Virus record (IMG/VR): IMGVR_UViG_3300040808_000573
Location: 1 to 31,846 of that record
DNA length: 31,846 nt
Reading direction: 5' to 3' (one strand)
Origin: a virus
Positions within the stretch are counted from its first letter, which is position 1, and the number at the start of each line of letters is the position of its first letter. This document shows positions 1-7,767 of this stretch, piece by piece. The notes under the pieces were generated by a model. That model was not told the DNA's origin. It did not search any database and worked only from the letters and a program-made list of their open reading frames with translations. A program made the translations under genes and the position numbers.

Positions 1-96
1 AACGAAGCCGAAGTGGCTAAGGCCAAAGCTGAAGCAGAGCTGATTCGCCAGCTAACAGCAATGGGCGGGGACATGGCGCCGCAGCAGGAGCAATAA
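1..96 (+). CDS. C-terminal end of a probable portal (head-tail connector) protein, partial
   Basis: An open frame enters from the left edge and stops at TAA 94-96, leaving 31 residues. They are rich in Ala, Glu and Lys and end in PQQEQ. Nothing in this tail is diagnostic. The portal call is inferred from position: in T7-like podoviruses the portal gene precedes the scaffold and capsid genes, and portals often end in a charged helical tail. The AGGAG that serves the next gene is encoded inside the last codons, and the next ATG follows three bases after the stop. Confidence 0.5.
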   Translation, partial: NEAEVAKAKAEAELIRQLTAMGGDMAPQQEQ

Positions 97-99
97 GTC

Positions 100-1122
100 A
101 TGGCTTCCGATTTAGCACTGCTGGCTTTAATAAACAATGTAAAGCAAGAAGTCAGTAGTGTTAGAAAACTTGAAGGACCGCGCGGTGTACAAGGCGCTGC
201 CGGTCCTGCCGGCCCACAAGGGAAACAAGGACCAATCGGCCCACAAGGACCGCAAGGCCCACAAGGACCGCAAGGCCCTGAAGGCCCTCAAGGCCCTGTC
301 GGAAAGGCTGGCGCTGACGGCCAGGACGGTATAGGCGTTGAGAGCGCTTATGTGGCCGCTGACGGCTCGTTAGTCTTTACCCTTACGGATGGTACGGAGA
401 TAGACGTAGGACCGCTCAGCGGGCTTTCTGTGGAGGCTCAGGGCAATACGTACATTCTAGGCCAGTCGCAGGGCAGCGTTACGAATGCAATAACAGAAGC
501 CACATCGCTTTATGTTCCGGGCTCTGCGGGCCCTACGTCTTGGAATGTTGTTGACGGCACCATCGACTTTCCGCTTAACGAAGACGTAACGCTGCAGCTT
601 GGGCAAGAAGAGCTGTTCTACGCCAAAGCCTCTGAAGCTATTAGCAATGGCGAAGTCGTTATGTTTGCTGGCGCACAAGGCAACCACTTGCTTATCCAAA
701 AGGCTGACATAACTGTTCCGGGCTTTAAGCAAGAGTGGGTTATCGGTGTTGCTACGCAAGACTTTGCTAATAATGAGTTTGGGTACGTAACGTCTTTTGG
801 TAAGGTGCGGGAGCTAGACACGCTAGCGTTTAACGAAGGCGACTTGCTGTGGCTGTCGGCCACTACGCCCGGAGCGCTCACTAACGTAGAGCCCGCTAAG
901 CCCGCATGCTCTGTGCTAGTTGCTGCCGTTACGCGCTCTCACGGTCAGCAAGGTACCATCTTTGTACGACCTACTACGACTAGCCGCATTGACGAGCTGT
1001 GCAACGTATCGGCAGCTACGCCTAATGACGGCGACATATTGGCTTGGGACGCAGCGCAAGGTATTTGGAAACCCATGGCGCCTGTCTTCCCGGCCCTGTA
1101 CGGCATCACTACTTACCCATAA
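100..1122 (+). CDS. Collagen-like fibre / head-decoration protein
   Basis: This 340-residue protein has a short N-terminal helix, then 17 uninterrupted Gly-X-Y triplets (residues 26-76, mostly GPQ), then a beta-rich C-terminal half. The triplets predict a collagen-type triple helix and therefore a homotrimeric fibre. The C-terminal part contains a stretch like [16 protein letters not shown] followed by [14 protein letters not shown], a domain I recognise from phage fibre and head-decoration proteins where it is thought to trimerise or cap. The start is ATG 100 with AGGAG nine bases upstream. Its place between portal and scaffold suggests a virion surface fibre, but head fibre and tail appendage cannot be told apart here. 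Confidence 0.8.
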   Translation: MASDLALLALINNVKQEVSSVRKLEGPRGVQGAAGPAGPQGKQGPIGPQGPQGPQGPQGPEGPQGPVGKAGADGQDGIGVESAYVAADGSLVFTLTDGTEIDVGPLSGLSVEAQGNTYILGQSQGSVTNAITEATSLYVPGSAGPTSWNVVDGTIDFPLNEDVTLQLGQEELFYAKASEAISNGEVVMFAGAQGNHLLIQKADITVPGFKQEWVIGVATQDFANNEFGYVTSFGKVRELDTLAFNEGDLLWLSATTPGALTNVEPAKPACSVLVAAVTRSHGQQGTIFVRPTTTSRIDELCNVSAATPNDGDILAWDAAQGIWKPMAPVFPALYGITTYP

Positions 1123-1135
1123 ATAGGAGTTGATT

Positions 1136-1249
1136 ATGAAACCCTGTGCATCCTGCCCGTCCCCCGCTAAGTGCAAGAAAGCTGGTAAGTGCATGAAGCG
1201 TGCCAAGCCTGCCGCTAAGCCCATGAAGAGCAAGCGCCGTGGCTACTAA
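1136..1249 (+). CDS. Small Cys-rich basic protein, unknown function
   Basis: This 37-residue ORF starts at ATG 1136 with GGAG six bases upstream. It carries four cysteines (C4, C7, C13, C19) followed by a Lys/Arg-rich tail, so a small zinc-binding or nucleic-acid-binding peptide is possible. Its stop overlaps the GTG start of the next gene by 11 bases, which supports real, coupled translation. I do not recognise the family. Confidence 0.6.
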   Translation: MKPCASCPSPAKCKKAGKCMKRAKPAAKPMKSKRRGY

Positions 1250-1499
1250 GCGTACGCCCGCTAAGGGCAAAGCGAAGGTTAAGATTACCGCTAGCGGGCG
1301 CAAAGTGTCGTATGGGCAGGCAGGGCAGGCCAAGGGCGGTGGGCCGCGTGTGCGCCCCGGTACGTCCAAAGGCGACGCTTACTGCGCCCGCAGCGCTGGT
1401 CAAATGAAAAGCCATCCCAAAGCAGCCAAAGACCCTAACAGCCCGCTACGGCTCAGCCGTAAGCGCTGGAAGTGCAGCGGTACTAAGAGTACCAAATAG
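1239..1499 (+). CDS. Small basic phage protein with CARSAG / PNSPLRLSRK motif
   Basis: This 86-residue, very basic protein starts at GTG 1239, inside the end of the preceding gene. The N-terminal half is Lys/Gly-rich and low in complexity. The C-terminal half has a motif (DAYCARSAG, then PNSPLRLSRKRWKC) that I recognise from small uncharacterised proteins in the structural region of marine phages, possibly DUF6321. The two conserved cysteines and the charge suggest DNA or virion association. The promoter at 1503 follows its stop directly, so it closes the first late sub-operon. Confidence 0.7.
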   Translation: MATKRTPAKGKAKVKITASGRKVSYGQAGQAKGGGPRVRPGTSKGDAYCARSAGQMKSHPKAAKDPNSPLRLSRKRWKCSGTKSTK

Positions 1500-1502
1500 G
1501 GC

Positions 1503-1531
1503 TTGACATTTGCTACAAAATATGATAAAAT
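1503..1531 (+). promoter_or_regulatory. Sigma70-type promoter (late sub-operon)
   Basis: TTGACA at 1503-1508, a 17-bp spacer and TAAAAT at 1526-1531 with TG just upstream (extended -10). The -35 box begins three bases after the preceding stop codon. It would drive the 56-residue protein, scaffold, capsid and downstream genes. It matches the four other sites listed in this annotation. Confidence 0.85.
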
Positions 1532-1580
1532 ATAGTCTATCTTTGAAGTAACCTTAACGACTGGCCTCACGGAGACAACC

Positions 1581-1751
1581 ATGTCACTTGTAACACAATC
1601 AAAGTTTGATGAGTTAGTCAAGAACACTACTTCCTACCTTCAGGATGTGTTCAGGCGCTTAGATGCTATTGAGGAAAAAGTTGACAAGCTATTGTCAGCT
1701 CCGCAAGCAACCACCCGTCGTAACACCACTAAGGAGAAAGTAGATGAGTAG
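1581..1751 (+). CDS. Small coiled-coil protein, unknown function
   Basis: This 56-residue ORF starts at ATG 1581, with GGAG six bases upstream and about 50 bases downstream of the promoter at 1503. Residues 20-39 form a clear amphipathic helix (LQDVFRRLDAIEEKVDKLL) expected to make a coiled coil, followed by a Thr/Arg-rich tail. It is the first gene of the promoter-led transcript. Its stop overlaps the next start by 8 bases. The family is not recognised; a small structural or assembly factor is possible. Confidence 0.65.
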   Translation: MSLVTQSKFDELVKNTTSYLQDVFRRLDAIEEKVDKLLSAPQATTRRNTTKEKVDE

Positions 1752-1989
1752 TGAAGATAAGAAGTTTTTTGAAGATTGCCGTAGCATGTTTATTACGGAC
1801 GGCTGGAAGCATTTCCAAAAGGAAATCAATGTAGCTTTGCAGTCCATGAACCTTGGCACTGTGGACTCGTCTAACGAGTTCTGGAAAGCTAAGGGCCGCT
1901 GGGAAGCGCTGCTACAAATCGCTGGCTGGGAAAACGCAGTGCTTGCCGCAGAGCAGCAGGCGGAAGAGCCAGAAGACGAAGATGCGTAA
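1744..1989 (+). CDS. Conserved-type small acidic phage protein, unknown function
   Basis: This 81-residue protein starts at ATG 1744 with AAGGAG upstream, overlapping the previous stop. It is mainly helical, with several Trp residues (DGWKHF, EFWKAKGRWEALLQIAGWEN) and a highly acidic tail. Proteins of this size and aromatic pattern are common next to zinc-ribbon and scaffold genes in phages, but no function is known to me. It overlaps the next gene by 8 bases. Confidence 0.65.
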   Translation: MSSEDKKFFEDCRSMFITDGWKHFQKEINVALQSMNLGTVDSSNEFWKAKGRWEALLQIAGWENAVLAAEQQAEEPEDEDA

Positions 1990-2206
1990 AATCTTTGACG
2001 TGCAGTGTGAAAGCTGCGCAGAAGTAACCGAAGTGTTTGGTAGGGATAGCGACTCGTTCCGGTGCGGAGCCTGCGGTGCCCCTGCCAAACGCATCATCAG
2101 CCCAGTACGCTGTAAGCTTGAAGGGGTGTCGGGGAGTTTCCCCGGCGCCGCTATGAAGTGGGAGCGAGAGCATATCAGGGCTGGCCTTAAGAACGGACAA
2201 GCATAG
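1982..2206 (+). CDS. Zinc-ribbon protein (FmdB-like)
   Basis: This 74-residue protein starts at ATG 1982, overlapping the preceding stop. Residues 1-35 look like a zinc ribbon: FDVQCESC (C9, C12), an EVFGR strand, then CGACG (C28, C31). This resembles FmdB-type regulatory zinc ribbons seen in phages. The rest is a basic helix (KWEREHIRAGLKNG). Its role is unknown; it could bind nucleic acid or act in virion assembly, given its position before the scaffold gene. The longer upstream reading in this frame is not needed. Confidence 0.7.
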   Translation: MRKIFDVQCESCAEVTEVFGRDSDSFRCGACGAPAKRIISPVRCKLEGVSGSFPGAAMKWEREHIRAGLKNGQA

Positions 2207-2263
2207 CCATACGCCCCGTTTAGCCACAACCATCTGATAACCCGTAAGGGCCGGAGTTTAATA

Positions 2264-3091
2264 ATGGCACGATTAGTAGACGCACCCGACGACAACGCTG
2301 TGGAGACAACCGAAGAGCTTGGAACTCTTGACGAAATGGCAACGGAACAAGCCGCAGAAATTGCGGAAGCAGAGCCGGAGCCGGTAGCTGAAGAGCCACA
2401 AGACGACGACCTCCCAGAAAAGTATAGGGGCAAAAGTGCATCAGAGATTGCAACGATGCACAGGGAGCTGGAGCAACGCCTAGGCCAGCAAAGCCAAGAA
2501 GTCGGAGACTTGCGTAAAGCCTTTGACGAAATGGTTAAGCAGTCTATCGCAGCGCAACAGTCCCAGTCTGCACCGGAACAAGAAGCGGACGAGATTGACT
2601 TCTTTACCGATCCGCAGGCAGCAGTAAAGCGAGCTATTGAGAACCACCCCATGCTTAAGCAGTCTCAGGCTGTAGCGGCAGAAATGGCAAAGTCTCAAGC
2701 GCTAGCACAACTGCAGGCTGCACACCCTGACATGAAGGATGTCCTAACCGACCCCGGATTCAAAGAGTGGATTGGTAAGTCACAGGTTCGACAAGAGCTG
2801 TTTGAACGCGCCGATAAAGCGTACGACTTTGCTGCAGCAGATGAGCTAATGACGCTGTACAAGGAACGACGTGGCATCGTAGCACAAACCGCAAAGGTCG
2901 AGAAGGTGGCGCAGCAGAACGAAATCAGGAAAGCTTCTACGGGCTCGGCACGGTCTAATCCCGATAGTGCAAAGACTAGAAAGATTTACCGCCGCCGTGA
3001 CATTATTGAACTTATGAACCGTGACCCAAAGCGATACGAAGCGCTACAACCAGAGATTATGCGTGCGTACGCTGAGGGCCGTGTTAAGTAG
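2264..3091 (+). CDS. Capsid assembly scaffolding protein
   Basis: This 275-residue protein precedes the capsid gene, as scaffolds do in T7-like phages. It is strongly acidic and disordered over residues 1-60, helical and coiled-coil in the middle (Gln/Ala/Glu-rich), and basic at the C-terminus, where a helix-turn-helix-like tail (RRRDIIELMNRDPKRYEAL) could bind coat protein. This layout is typical of scaffolds, which fill the procapsid and leave on DNA packaging. The start is ATG 2264, with GGAG seven bases upstream. Sequence alone would be weak evidence; position and layout make it strong. Confidence 0.85.
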   Translation: MARLVDAPDDNAVETTEELGTLDEMATEQAAEIAEAEPEPVAEEPQDDDLPEKYRGKSASEIATMHRELEQRLGQQSQEVGDLRKAFDEMVKQSIAAQQSQSAPEQEADEIDFFTDPQAAVKRAIENHPMLKQSQAVAAEMAKSQALAQLQAAHPDMKDVLTDPGFKEWIGKSQVRQELFERADKAYDFAAADELMTLYKERRGIVAQTAKVEKVAQQNEIRKASTGSARSNPDSAKTRKIYRRRDIIELMNRDPKRYEALQPEIMRAYAEGRVK

Positions 3092-3096
3092 CCGAA

Positions 3097-3110
3097 ACGG
3101 CATTTGCCGT
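3097..3110 (+). other. Small hairpin between scaffold and capsid genes
   Basis: ACGGC, loop ATTT, GCCGT form a 5-bp stem six bases after the scaffold stop, ahead of the capsid Shine-Dalgarno. There is no U-tract, so an RNA-processing or stability element is more likely than a terminator. It is short enough to be chance. Confidence 0.3.
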
Positions 3111-3141
3111 AACGGCCCATACCTTTACGGAGTAATACATC

Positions 3142-4017
3142 ATGGCACTTGGATCTAACCACGTAACCAAAACCACCGCTGCTACCTTCATCCCCGAGAT
3201 TTGGTCCGATGAAATCATTGCAGCATACGAGAAGTCCCTTGTCGTTAAGCCGCTCGTCCGCTCCATGAGCATGACCGGTAAGAAAGGCGATACGATTCAC
3301 ATCCCGAAGCCCACCCGTGGCAGCGCCAGCGTCAAAGCTGCGCAGACGGAAGTGACCCTTATCGCTGCTACCGAGTCTGAGCTGACGGTCGCTATCGACC
3401 AGCACTACGAGTACAGCCGTCTGATTGAAGACATTGTGGACGTGCAGGCCCTGAACAGCCTCCGCCAATTCTACACGTCTGACGCCGGCTACGCTCTTGC
3501 CACCCGCGTTGACACCGCTCTGATTGCTGAGGCTGCTAACTTTACGTCGCAGCTTGAGTTCCGCAGCGGCGCCGGCACGGCCACGGCTGCTGGTACGGCA
3601 ACGGCTGGCTTCACCGACCTGGGCTTCCGCGAAGCTCTGCAGGTCCTTGACGACAACGACGTCCCGATGGACAGCCGCGTGTTCGTCATTCCGCCTGCTA
3701 TGAAGAAGGAACTGCTTGGCGTGACCAACTACGTCAGCACGGACTTCGTGACCGGCAAGCCCGTTGAGACCGGCAAGATTGGCTCTCTGTACGGCGTTGA
3801 CGTGTACGTGTCCACCAACCTGCCCACCGAAAACACGGACGAGAAAGGCGCTCTGCTTATGCACAAAGACGCCATCGTGTTCGCGGAGCAGCTTGGCGTT
3901 CGCGTCCAGACCCAATATAAGGCTGAGTACCTTGCAGACCTTATGGTTGCCGACACTTTGTACGGGGTCGAGACGTACCGCAGTGAAGCAGGCGTTAAGC
4001 TCTTCGGCACTGTGTAA
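3142..4017 (+). CDS. Major capsid protein
   Basis: This 291-residue protein follows the scaffold. It has the look of a HK97-fold podovirus coat: an N-arm with FIPEIWSDEIIAAYEKSLVVKPLV, an E-loop region rich in Thr/Val (KGDTIHIPKP), then helical spine and A-domain segments with VDTALIAEAANF and RVFVIPPAMKKELL. It would self-assemble into the icosahedral shell around the scaffold. The start is ATG 3142, with GGAG about ten bases upstream. Codon choice here is more C-ending than in neighbouring genes, as expected for the most highly expressed gene. A hairpin follows its stop. Confidence 0.92.
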   Translation: MALGSNHVTKTTAATFIPEIWSDEIIAAYEKSLVVKPLVRSMSMTGKKGDTIHIPKPTRGSASVKAAQTEVTLIAATESELTVAIDQHYEYSRLIEDIVDVQALNSLRQFYTSDAGYALATRVDTALIAEAANFTSQLEFRSGAGTATAAGTATAGFTDLGFREALQVLDDNDVPMDSRVFVIPPAMKKELLGVTNYVSTDFVTGKPVETGKIGSLYGVDVYVSTNLPTENTDEKGALLMHKDAIVFAEQLGVRVQTQYKAEYLADLMVADTLYGVETYRSEAGVKLFGTV

Positions 4018-4031
4018 ACTAAGCAGTAACC

Positions 4032-4068
4032 GCAGGGGGAAAGGCGCCGCCACGCTGAGTACCCCTGC
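4032..4068 (+). terminator. Possible hairpin after the capsid gene
   Basis: GCAGGGG (4032-4038) pairs with CCCCTGC (4062-4068) across a 23-base loop that can pair internally (GGCGCC). A short pyrimidine run follows. It could attenuate transcription from the capsid gene into the HNH and fibre genes, but the loop is long and the U-tract is poor. Confidence 0.4.
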
Positions 4069-4088
4069 TTCTCTTGGCGGAGAGCAAC

Positions 4089-4664
4089 ATGAAAAAATGT
4101 CGAGTCTGCGGGGACGTTAAGCCCGTAACAGAATTTAGCAAAAGAGCCAGAAGCAAAGACGGTCTTCAGGCAGATTGCAAAGCTTGCTGTACTGCTTATC
4201 TTAAAGAATACAGCAAGCGCAATAGAGATAAAATTAACGAACTAAATAGAAAGCGGTACGCTAAAAACGCAGAGAAAGAACGACAGCGTTCGGCGCAATG
4301 GCGCAAAGATAATCCAGAAAGGCGTAAAGAAATTACAGCTAAGTATAGAAATGCAAATAGAGAAAAATGTAATAAAGCTGTACAAAAATGGTCTAAAGCC
4401 AACAGAGATAAATGTAATGCTCGTGACGCAAAGCGCAGGGCTGTTAAGTTAAATGCTACACCTCCTTGGCTAACTCAAAAACACTGGAAAGAAATTAAAA
4501 AGATTTACGGACTAAGAAGTGTTTGTAGTTTAGCAACACAAGTTGATTACCATGTGGACCATATTGTTCCGCTAGCTGGTACAAACGTTTGTGGTTTACA
4601 CGTCCCGTGGAACCTTCAAGTTATAACCGCCAAAGAAAATAAAATCAAAGGCAACAAATATTAA
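4089..4664 (+). CDS. Free-standing HNH homing-type endonuclease
   Basis: This 191-residue basic protein has an N-terminal zinc-binding CxxC pair (C4, C7 and C30, C33) of the kind seen in phage HNH proteins, a long Lys/Arg/Asn-rich helical middle, and a C-terminal HNH core: VDHIVPLAG (D157, H158) followed by PWNLQVITAKENKIKGN. It would cut DNA and could mediate its own spread. The start is ATG 4089, with GGAG six bases upstream; an in-frame TTG at 4074 is less likely. The gene is visibly A/T-rich compared with both neighbours and splits the capsid from the fibre gene, so it looks like a recent insertion. Confidence 0.88.
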   Translation: MKKCRVCGDVKPVTEFSKRARSKDGLQADCKACCTAYLKEYSKRNRDKINELNRKRYAKNAEKERQRSAQWRKDNPERRKEITAKYRNANREKCNKAVQKWSKANRDKCNARDAKRRAVKLNATPPWLTQKHWKEIKKIYGLRSVCSLATQVDYHVDHIVPLAGTNVCGLHVPWNLQVITAKENKIKGNKY

Positions 4665-4676
4665 AGGAGAAGCATA

Positions 4677-7178
4677 GTGGCAGTGACATATACGCCCACT
4701 ACGAACTTTGGTGCTAAAGATAGTCTTCCGCAAAACGACCCCGATAAGGTTATTAAAGGTTCTGAATTTAGCGTAGAGTTTACCGCAATTCAGACGGCGT
4801 TTAGCCTCGCTGCGCCTAACGCATCGCCTACCTTTACCGGCACCGTAACCATTCCCACCGCAGACATCAACGGCGGCGCCATTGACGGAACGACCATTGG
4901 GGGCACCACGCCCGCTGCTGCATCCTTCACGACTGTTAGCGCTACCGGCAACATTACGGTTGGCGGAACGGTTGATGGGCGTGACGTAGCCGCTGACGGC
5001 ACGAAGCTTGATGGCATTGAAGCTGGCGCAGACGTAACCGATACGACGAACGTAACGGCTGCTGGCGCTTTGATGGACAGCGAGCTAACGAACATTGCGG
5101 CTGTTAAGGCGCTAGACCAAGGCGTTGCCACGACGGACTCTCCGTCCTTTGCGGGTCTTACGGCTACCGGAAGCGTCAGCCTAGCAGGCGCCTCGACCAC
5201 TGCGGACATCACCTTTGGCGACAACGACAAGGCCATCTTCGGCGCTGGGTCGGACCTTCAGATTTATCACGATGGGTCTAATAGCATTATTAGTGACCAA
5301 GGTACTGGTAGCATCAACTTGCTTGCATCTAATTATTTCAGAGTAAAGAACTCTGCGGATACATTATTAGCGGCAAGTTTTCGTGCTGATGCAGGGCAAG
5401 AATTTTATCACAACTCATCTTTAAAACTCGCCACCACCGCCACCGGCATCGACGTTACCGGCACCGCAGTAACTGACGGCCTCACCGTAGCAGGCAACGT
5501 CTCCATCGACGGCGGCACGATCAAGCTGGATGGGGACCTCGACGCCAACAACAACGTCGCCTTAGGCGATACGGTCCTAGACTCGCTAACGACGGGCGTA
5601 CGCAATACGGCGGTGGGCAGCGGCGCACTGACTGCGAATACCGAAGGTAACTATAACGTCGCTCAGGGCTATCAGGCCCTTTATACCAACACCACCGGCT
5701 CCAACAGCATCGCTCATGGTTACCGTGCGCTTTTTTACAACACTACCGGCGCTAACAACGTAGCTCAGGGCCGAGAAGCCCTCTACAACAACACCACCGC
5801 CTCTAATAACACTGCTGTGGGGTATCAGGCGGGGTATACAAACGTTACGGGGACGAACCTTACTGCAATTGGCTATCAAGCACTTCGCCTTTCAACCGCT
5901 GGGGGTAATACCGCTGTCGGTTACAGGGCAGCAGACGCAACTACTACGGGCACGGGCAACGCCGCTCTCGGTGATGTGTCCCTGTTCACAAATAGCACGG
6001 GGTCGTACAACACGGCTTTAGGCAGCAATGCTCTACGCTTTAGCACCACCGCCTCTAACAACACGGCTGTTGGTTATCAGGCTCTTTATGCGAACACCAC
6101 TGGCGACAGCCTGACTGCCGTTGGTTATCGGGCCTTAACATCAAATACCGGCGTCAACAATACGGCAGTTGGCTATAACAGCTTCCCTGCAAATACCTCC
6201 GGCATTCACAACGCTGGGCTTGGTAGGGCTTCTGGTCTTTCAAACACGACAGGTAGCTATAACACTGCCATTGGAGACTCTGCGCTCCCCTATAACACCA
6301 CCGCCTCTAACAACACGGCTGTGGGTTATGGGGCTGGGTTTAGCAATACGACTGGCGCATCAAATACGCTGGTTGGGGTCGTTGCTGGGTATAATTTAAC
6401 GACTGGTGTAGGCAACACGTTTATTGGCTCAACAGGGACAGGTTTTGGTGCTGGGTGGGAAATGACTACCGGCTCCAAAAACACCATTATTGGCGGCTTT
6501 AGCGGAAGCGGCGGCGGTCTCGACATCCGCACCTCAAACAACTACATCGTGCTGTCGGATGGGGATGGGAATCCGCGCCAGCATATAACTAATGGAGGCT
6601 TCTCTAAGCTCTGGGGGGATACTACCCCACAAAGTAACTCAGCTAGCTACCATGAATTAGCTAGCAATACGGCTAATTTGGCGGTTTATGTAACAAACAA
6701 AAACGCAAGCGGCGATGGGATTATCGTCAACTGCAACAATAGTAATAATGCCAATTATTACTTTAGAGGCTTTTCTAATTCGGCAAGTGCTACTCAGATT
6801 TATATTCATACGTCTGGGAATATCTACAACGCCAACGGTACTTATGGGACTATTTCAGACCTGAAGCTTAAGCAGGATGTTATAGATGCCGCTAGTCAAT
6901 GGGACGACATTAAAAGCCTCCGCGTTCGCAAGTTCCGGTTTAAGCAAGAGCCGGAGGGGCCTCTGCAACTTGGATTGATTGCACAGGAAGCCGAAGAGGT
7001 TTCACCCGGCTTGGTTGAAGAGCTGGTGGACCGAGACGCCGAGAACAATGACCTTGGGACCACGACGAAAGCAGTAAAATACTCCATCCTCTACATGAAG
7101 GCCGTTAAAGCCCTGCAAGAGGCCATGGATCGCATTGAAACCTTAGAGGCCAAGGTGGCCGCACTGGAGGCAAACTAA
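4677..7178 (+). CDS. Tail fibre with S74 intramolecular chaperone domain
   Basis: This 833-residue protein starts at GTG 4677 with AAGGAG upstream. The N-terminal part (PNASPTFTGTVTIPT, then repeated VTGTAV-type strands) resembles phage fibre shafts. Residues 310-579 hold 16 repeats of 16-17 residues (consensus NTAVGYQALYANTTG), like the beta-roll heads of trimeric adhesins. The C-terminus is a peptidase S74 chaperone domain, with the Ser-Lys dyad expected at S727 and K732 (SDLKLK) and a terminal coiled coil (METLEAKVAALEA-type). In that family the domain trimerises the fibre and then cuts itself off before the Ser. The role is host receptor binding. Confidence 0.88.
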   Translation: MAVTYTPTTNFGAKDSLPQNDPDKVIKGSEFSVEFTAIQTAFSLAAPNASPTFTGTVTIPTADINGGAIDGTTIGGTTPAAASFTTVSATGNITVGGTVDGRDVAADGTKLDGIEAGADVTDTTNVTAAGALMDSELTNIAAVKALDQGVATTDSPSFAGLTATGSVSLAGASTTADITFGDNDKAIFGAGSDLQIYHDGSNSIISDQGTGSINLLASNYFRVKNSADTLLAASFRADAGQEFYHNSSLKLATTATGIDVTGTAVTDGLTVAGNVSIDGGTIKLDGDLDANNNVALGDTVLDSLTTGVRNTAVGSGALTANTEGNYNVAQGYQALYTNTTGSNSIAHGYRALFYNTTGANNVAQGREALYNNTTASNNTAVGYQAGYTNVTGTNLTAIGYQALRLSTAGGNTAVGYRAADATTTGTGNAALGDVSLFTNSTGSYNTALGSNALRFSTTASNNTAVGYQALYANTTGDSLTAVGYRALTSNTGVNNTAVGYNSFPANTSGIHNAGLGRASGLSNTTGSYNTAIGDSALPYNTTASNNTAVGYGAGFSNTTGASNTLVGVVAGYNLTTGVGNTFIGSTGTGFGAGWEMTTGSKNTIIGGFSGSGGGLDIRTSNNYIVLSDGDGNPRQHITNGGFSKLWGDTTPQSNSASYHELASNTANLAVYVTNKNASGDGIIVNCNNSNNANYYFRGFSNSASATQIYIHTSGNIYNANGTYGTISDLKLKQDVIDAASQWDDIKSLRVRKFRFKQEPEGPLQLGLIAQEAEEVSPGLVEELVDRDAENNDLGTTTKAVKYSILYMKAVKALQEAMDRIETLEAKVAALEAN
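5604..6413 (+). repeat. 16 tandem 16-17-residue beta-roll repeats in the tail fibre
   Basis: The 270 codons divide exactly into 14 units of 17 and 2 units of 16 residues. Each unit starts [N/L]TAxG and ends in TTGxx or TTASN. Units 4, 9 and 14 share TTASN, units 6 and 11 are the two 16-mers that begin LTA, and units 8 and 13 end GSY. This gives a five-unit (about 252-bp) higher-order repeat. DNA near 5796, 6047 and 6299 (CACCGCCTCTAA) repeats almost unchanged. Confidence 0.85.
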
Positions 7179-7400
7179 ATGGACGACCTAACCCCCGAGC
7201 AGATCGCTCAGCACTACAGCGCCGCTATGGATAGCGTGGACCTGTTGAACGCCGGTCAACCGGAAGGCATGGATGACGCCGACTGGGCCGACACCGTGTC
7301 CCGCAACGTCGAACACCTGAAGATCATGGTGGCAAAGGACTTCTGGACCGACGAAGACCTCGGGCCGATTGAGGCGGTTATCGCCGCTAACGAGGCCTAA
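7179..7400 (+). CDS. Small acidic protein after the tail fibre, unknown function
   Basis: This 73-residue protein starts at ATG 7179, immediately after the fibre stop with no spacer, so it is probably coupled to it. It is acidic and helical ([32 protein letters not shown]) with an Ala/Glu end. Genes at this place sometimes encode fibre-assembly chaperones; that role is only suggested by position. The family is not recognised with confidence. Confidence 0.65.
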   Translation: MDDLTPEQIAQHYSAAMDSVDLLNAGQPEGMDDADWADTVSRNVEHLKIMVAKDFWTDEDLGPIEAVIAANEA

Positions 7401-7405
7401 AAACC

Positions 7406-7600
7406 ATGGAAACTTTCTTCGCATTCTTCGAAGCCTTTCCTGCGTGGCTAACCGCCATCACCGCACTGGTTACCGCAGCGACCGCTGTCACGGCCCTTAC
7501 GCCTACGCAAGCGGACGATAAGGTTATCGCTGTAGCGCTGCGCGTGCTTAACGTCCTCGCCGGCAACTTCGGCAAGAACCGCAACGCTGACGATGCTTAA
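7406..7600 (+). CDS. Small single-TM protein, possible holin component
   Basis: This 64-residue protein has one strong hydrophobic helix (residues 13-33: [19 protein letters not shown]), followed by [10 protein letters not shown] and a tail ending in [11 protein letters not shown]. Short proteins of this layout, with ALTPT next to a helix and an [15 protein letters not shown]-like end, occur widely in phage lysis regions and are often labelled putative holins. It opens a run of four membrane-protein genes. Lysis function is inference. Confidence 0.6.
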   Translation: METFFAFFEAFPAWLTAITALVTAATAVTALTPTQADDKVIAVALRVLNVLAGNFGKNRNADDA

Positions 7601-7605
7601 CAGCA

Positions 7606-7767
7606 ATGGACGGCCCTAATCAGCTAGAGCTTCTAGTTTCCTTATGGCCGGTGTTCGCGGGTTTTATCAGCTTGGTTATTGTGCTAGCCAAAATGCACAG
7701 CGAGCTGGAGACAGTTAAAGAAAAAGTCCGCGTATTGTTTGACTTGTGGAATGGGCGGGACAAATAG
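7606..7767 (+). CDS. Small membrane protein with cytoplasmic coiled coil
   Basis: This 53-residue protein starts at ATG 7606 with no good Shine-Dalgarno. Residues 9-29 form a TM helix (LLVSLWPVFAGFISLVIVLAK) and the rest is a charged amphipathic helix (HSELETVKEKVRVLFDLW). This one-TM plus coil layout resembles small phage proteins that partner holins (XhlA-like). Its stop falls inside the next reading frame. Function unproven. Confidence 0.6.
   Translation: MDGPNQLELLVSLWPVFAGFISLVIVLAKMHSELETVKEKVRVLFDLWNGRDK

Noticed and set aside
175-327. GC-rich tandem repeat near the left end considered as an origin or terminal repeat
   Set aside because: It is fully explained by 17 collagen Gly-X-Y codon triplets.
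1912-2652. 246-codon minus-strand frame across the zinc-ribbon and scaffold genes
   Set aside because: Ser/Ala/Cys-rich shadow translation opposite well-supported plus-strand genes.
2986-4053. 355-codon open frame on the minus strand across the capsid gene
   Set aside because: It is antisense to a clear major capsid gene with strongly biased codons, which leaves the opposite frame open. Its translation has low-complexity, unnatural composition and no ribosome site or neighbours on that strand.
4677-7178. Diversity-generating retroelement acting on the tail fibre
   Set aside because: No reverse transcriptase gene or template/variable repeat pair is visible; the fibre repeats are protein-structural.
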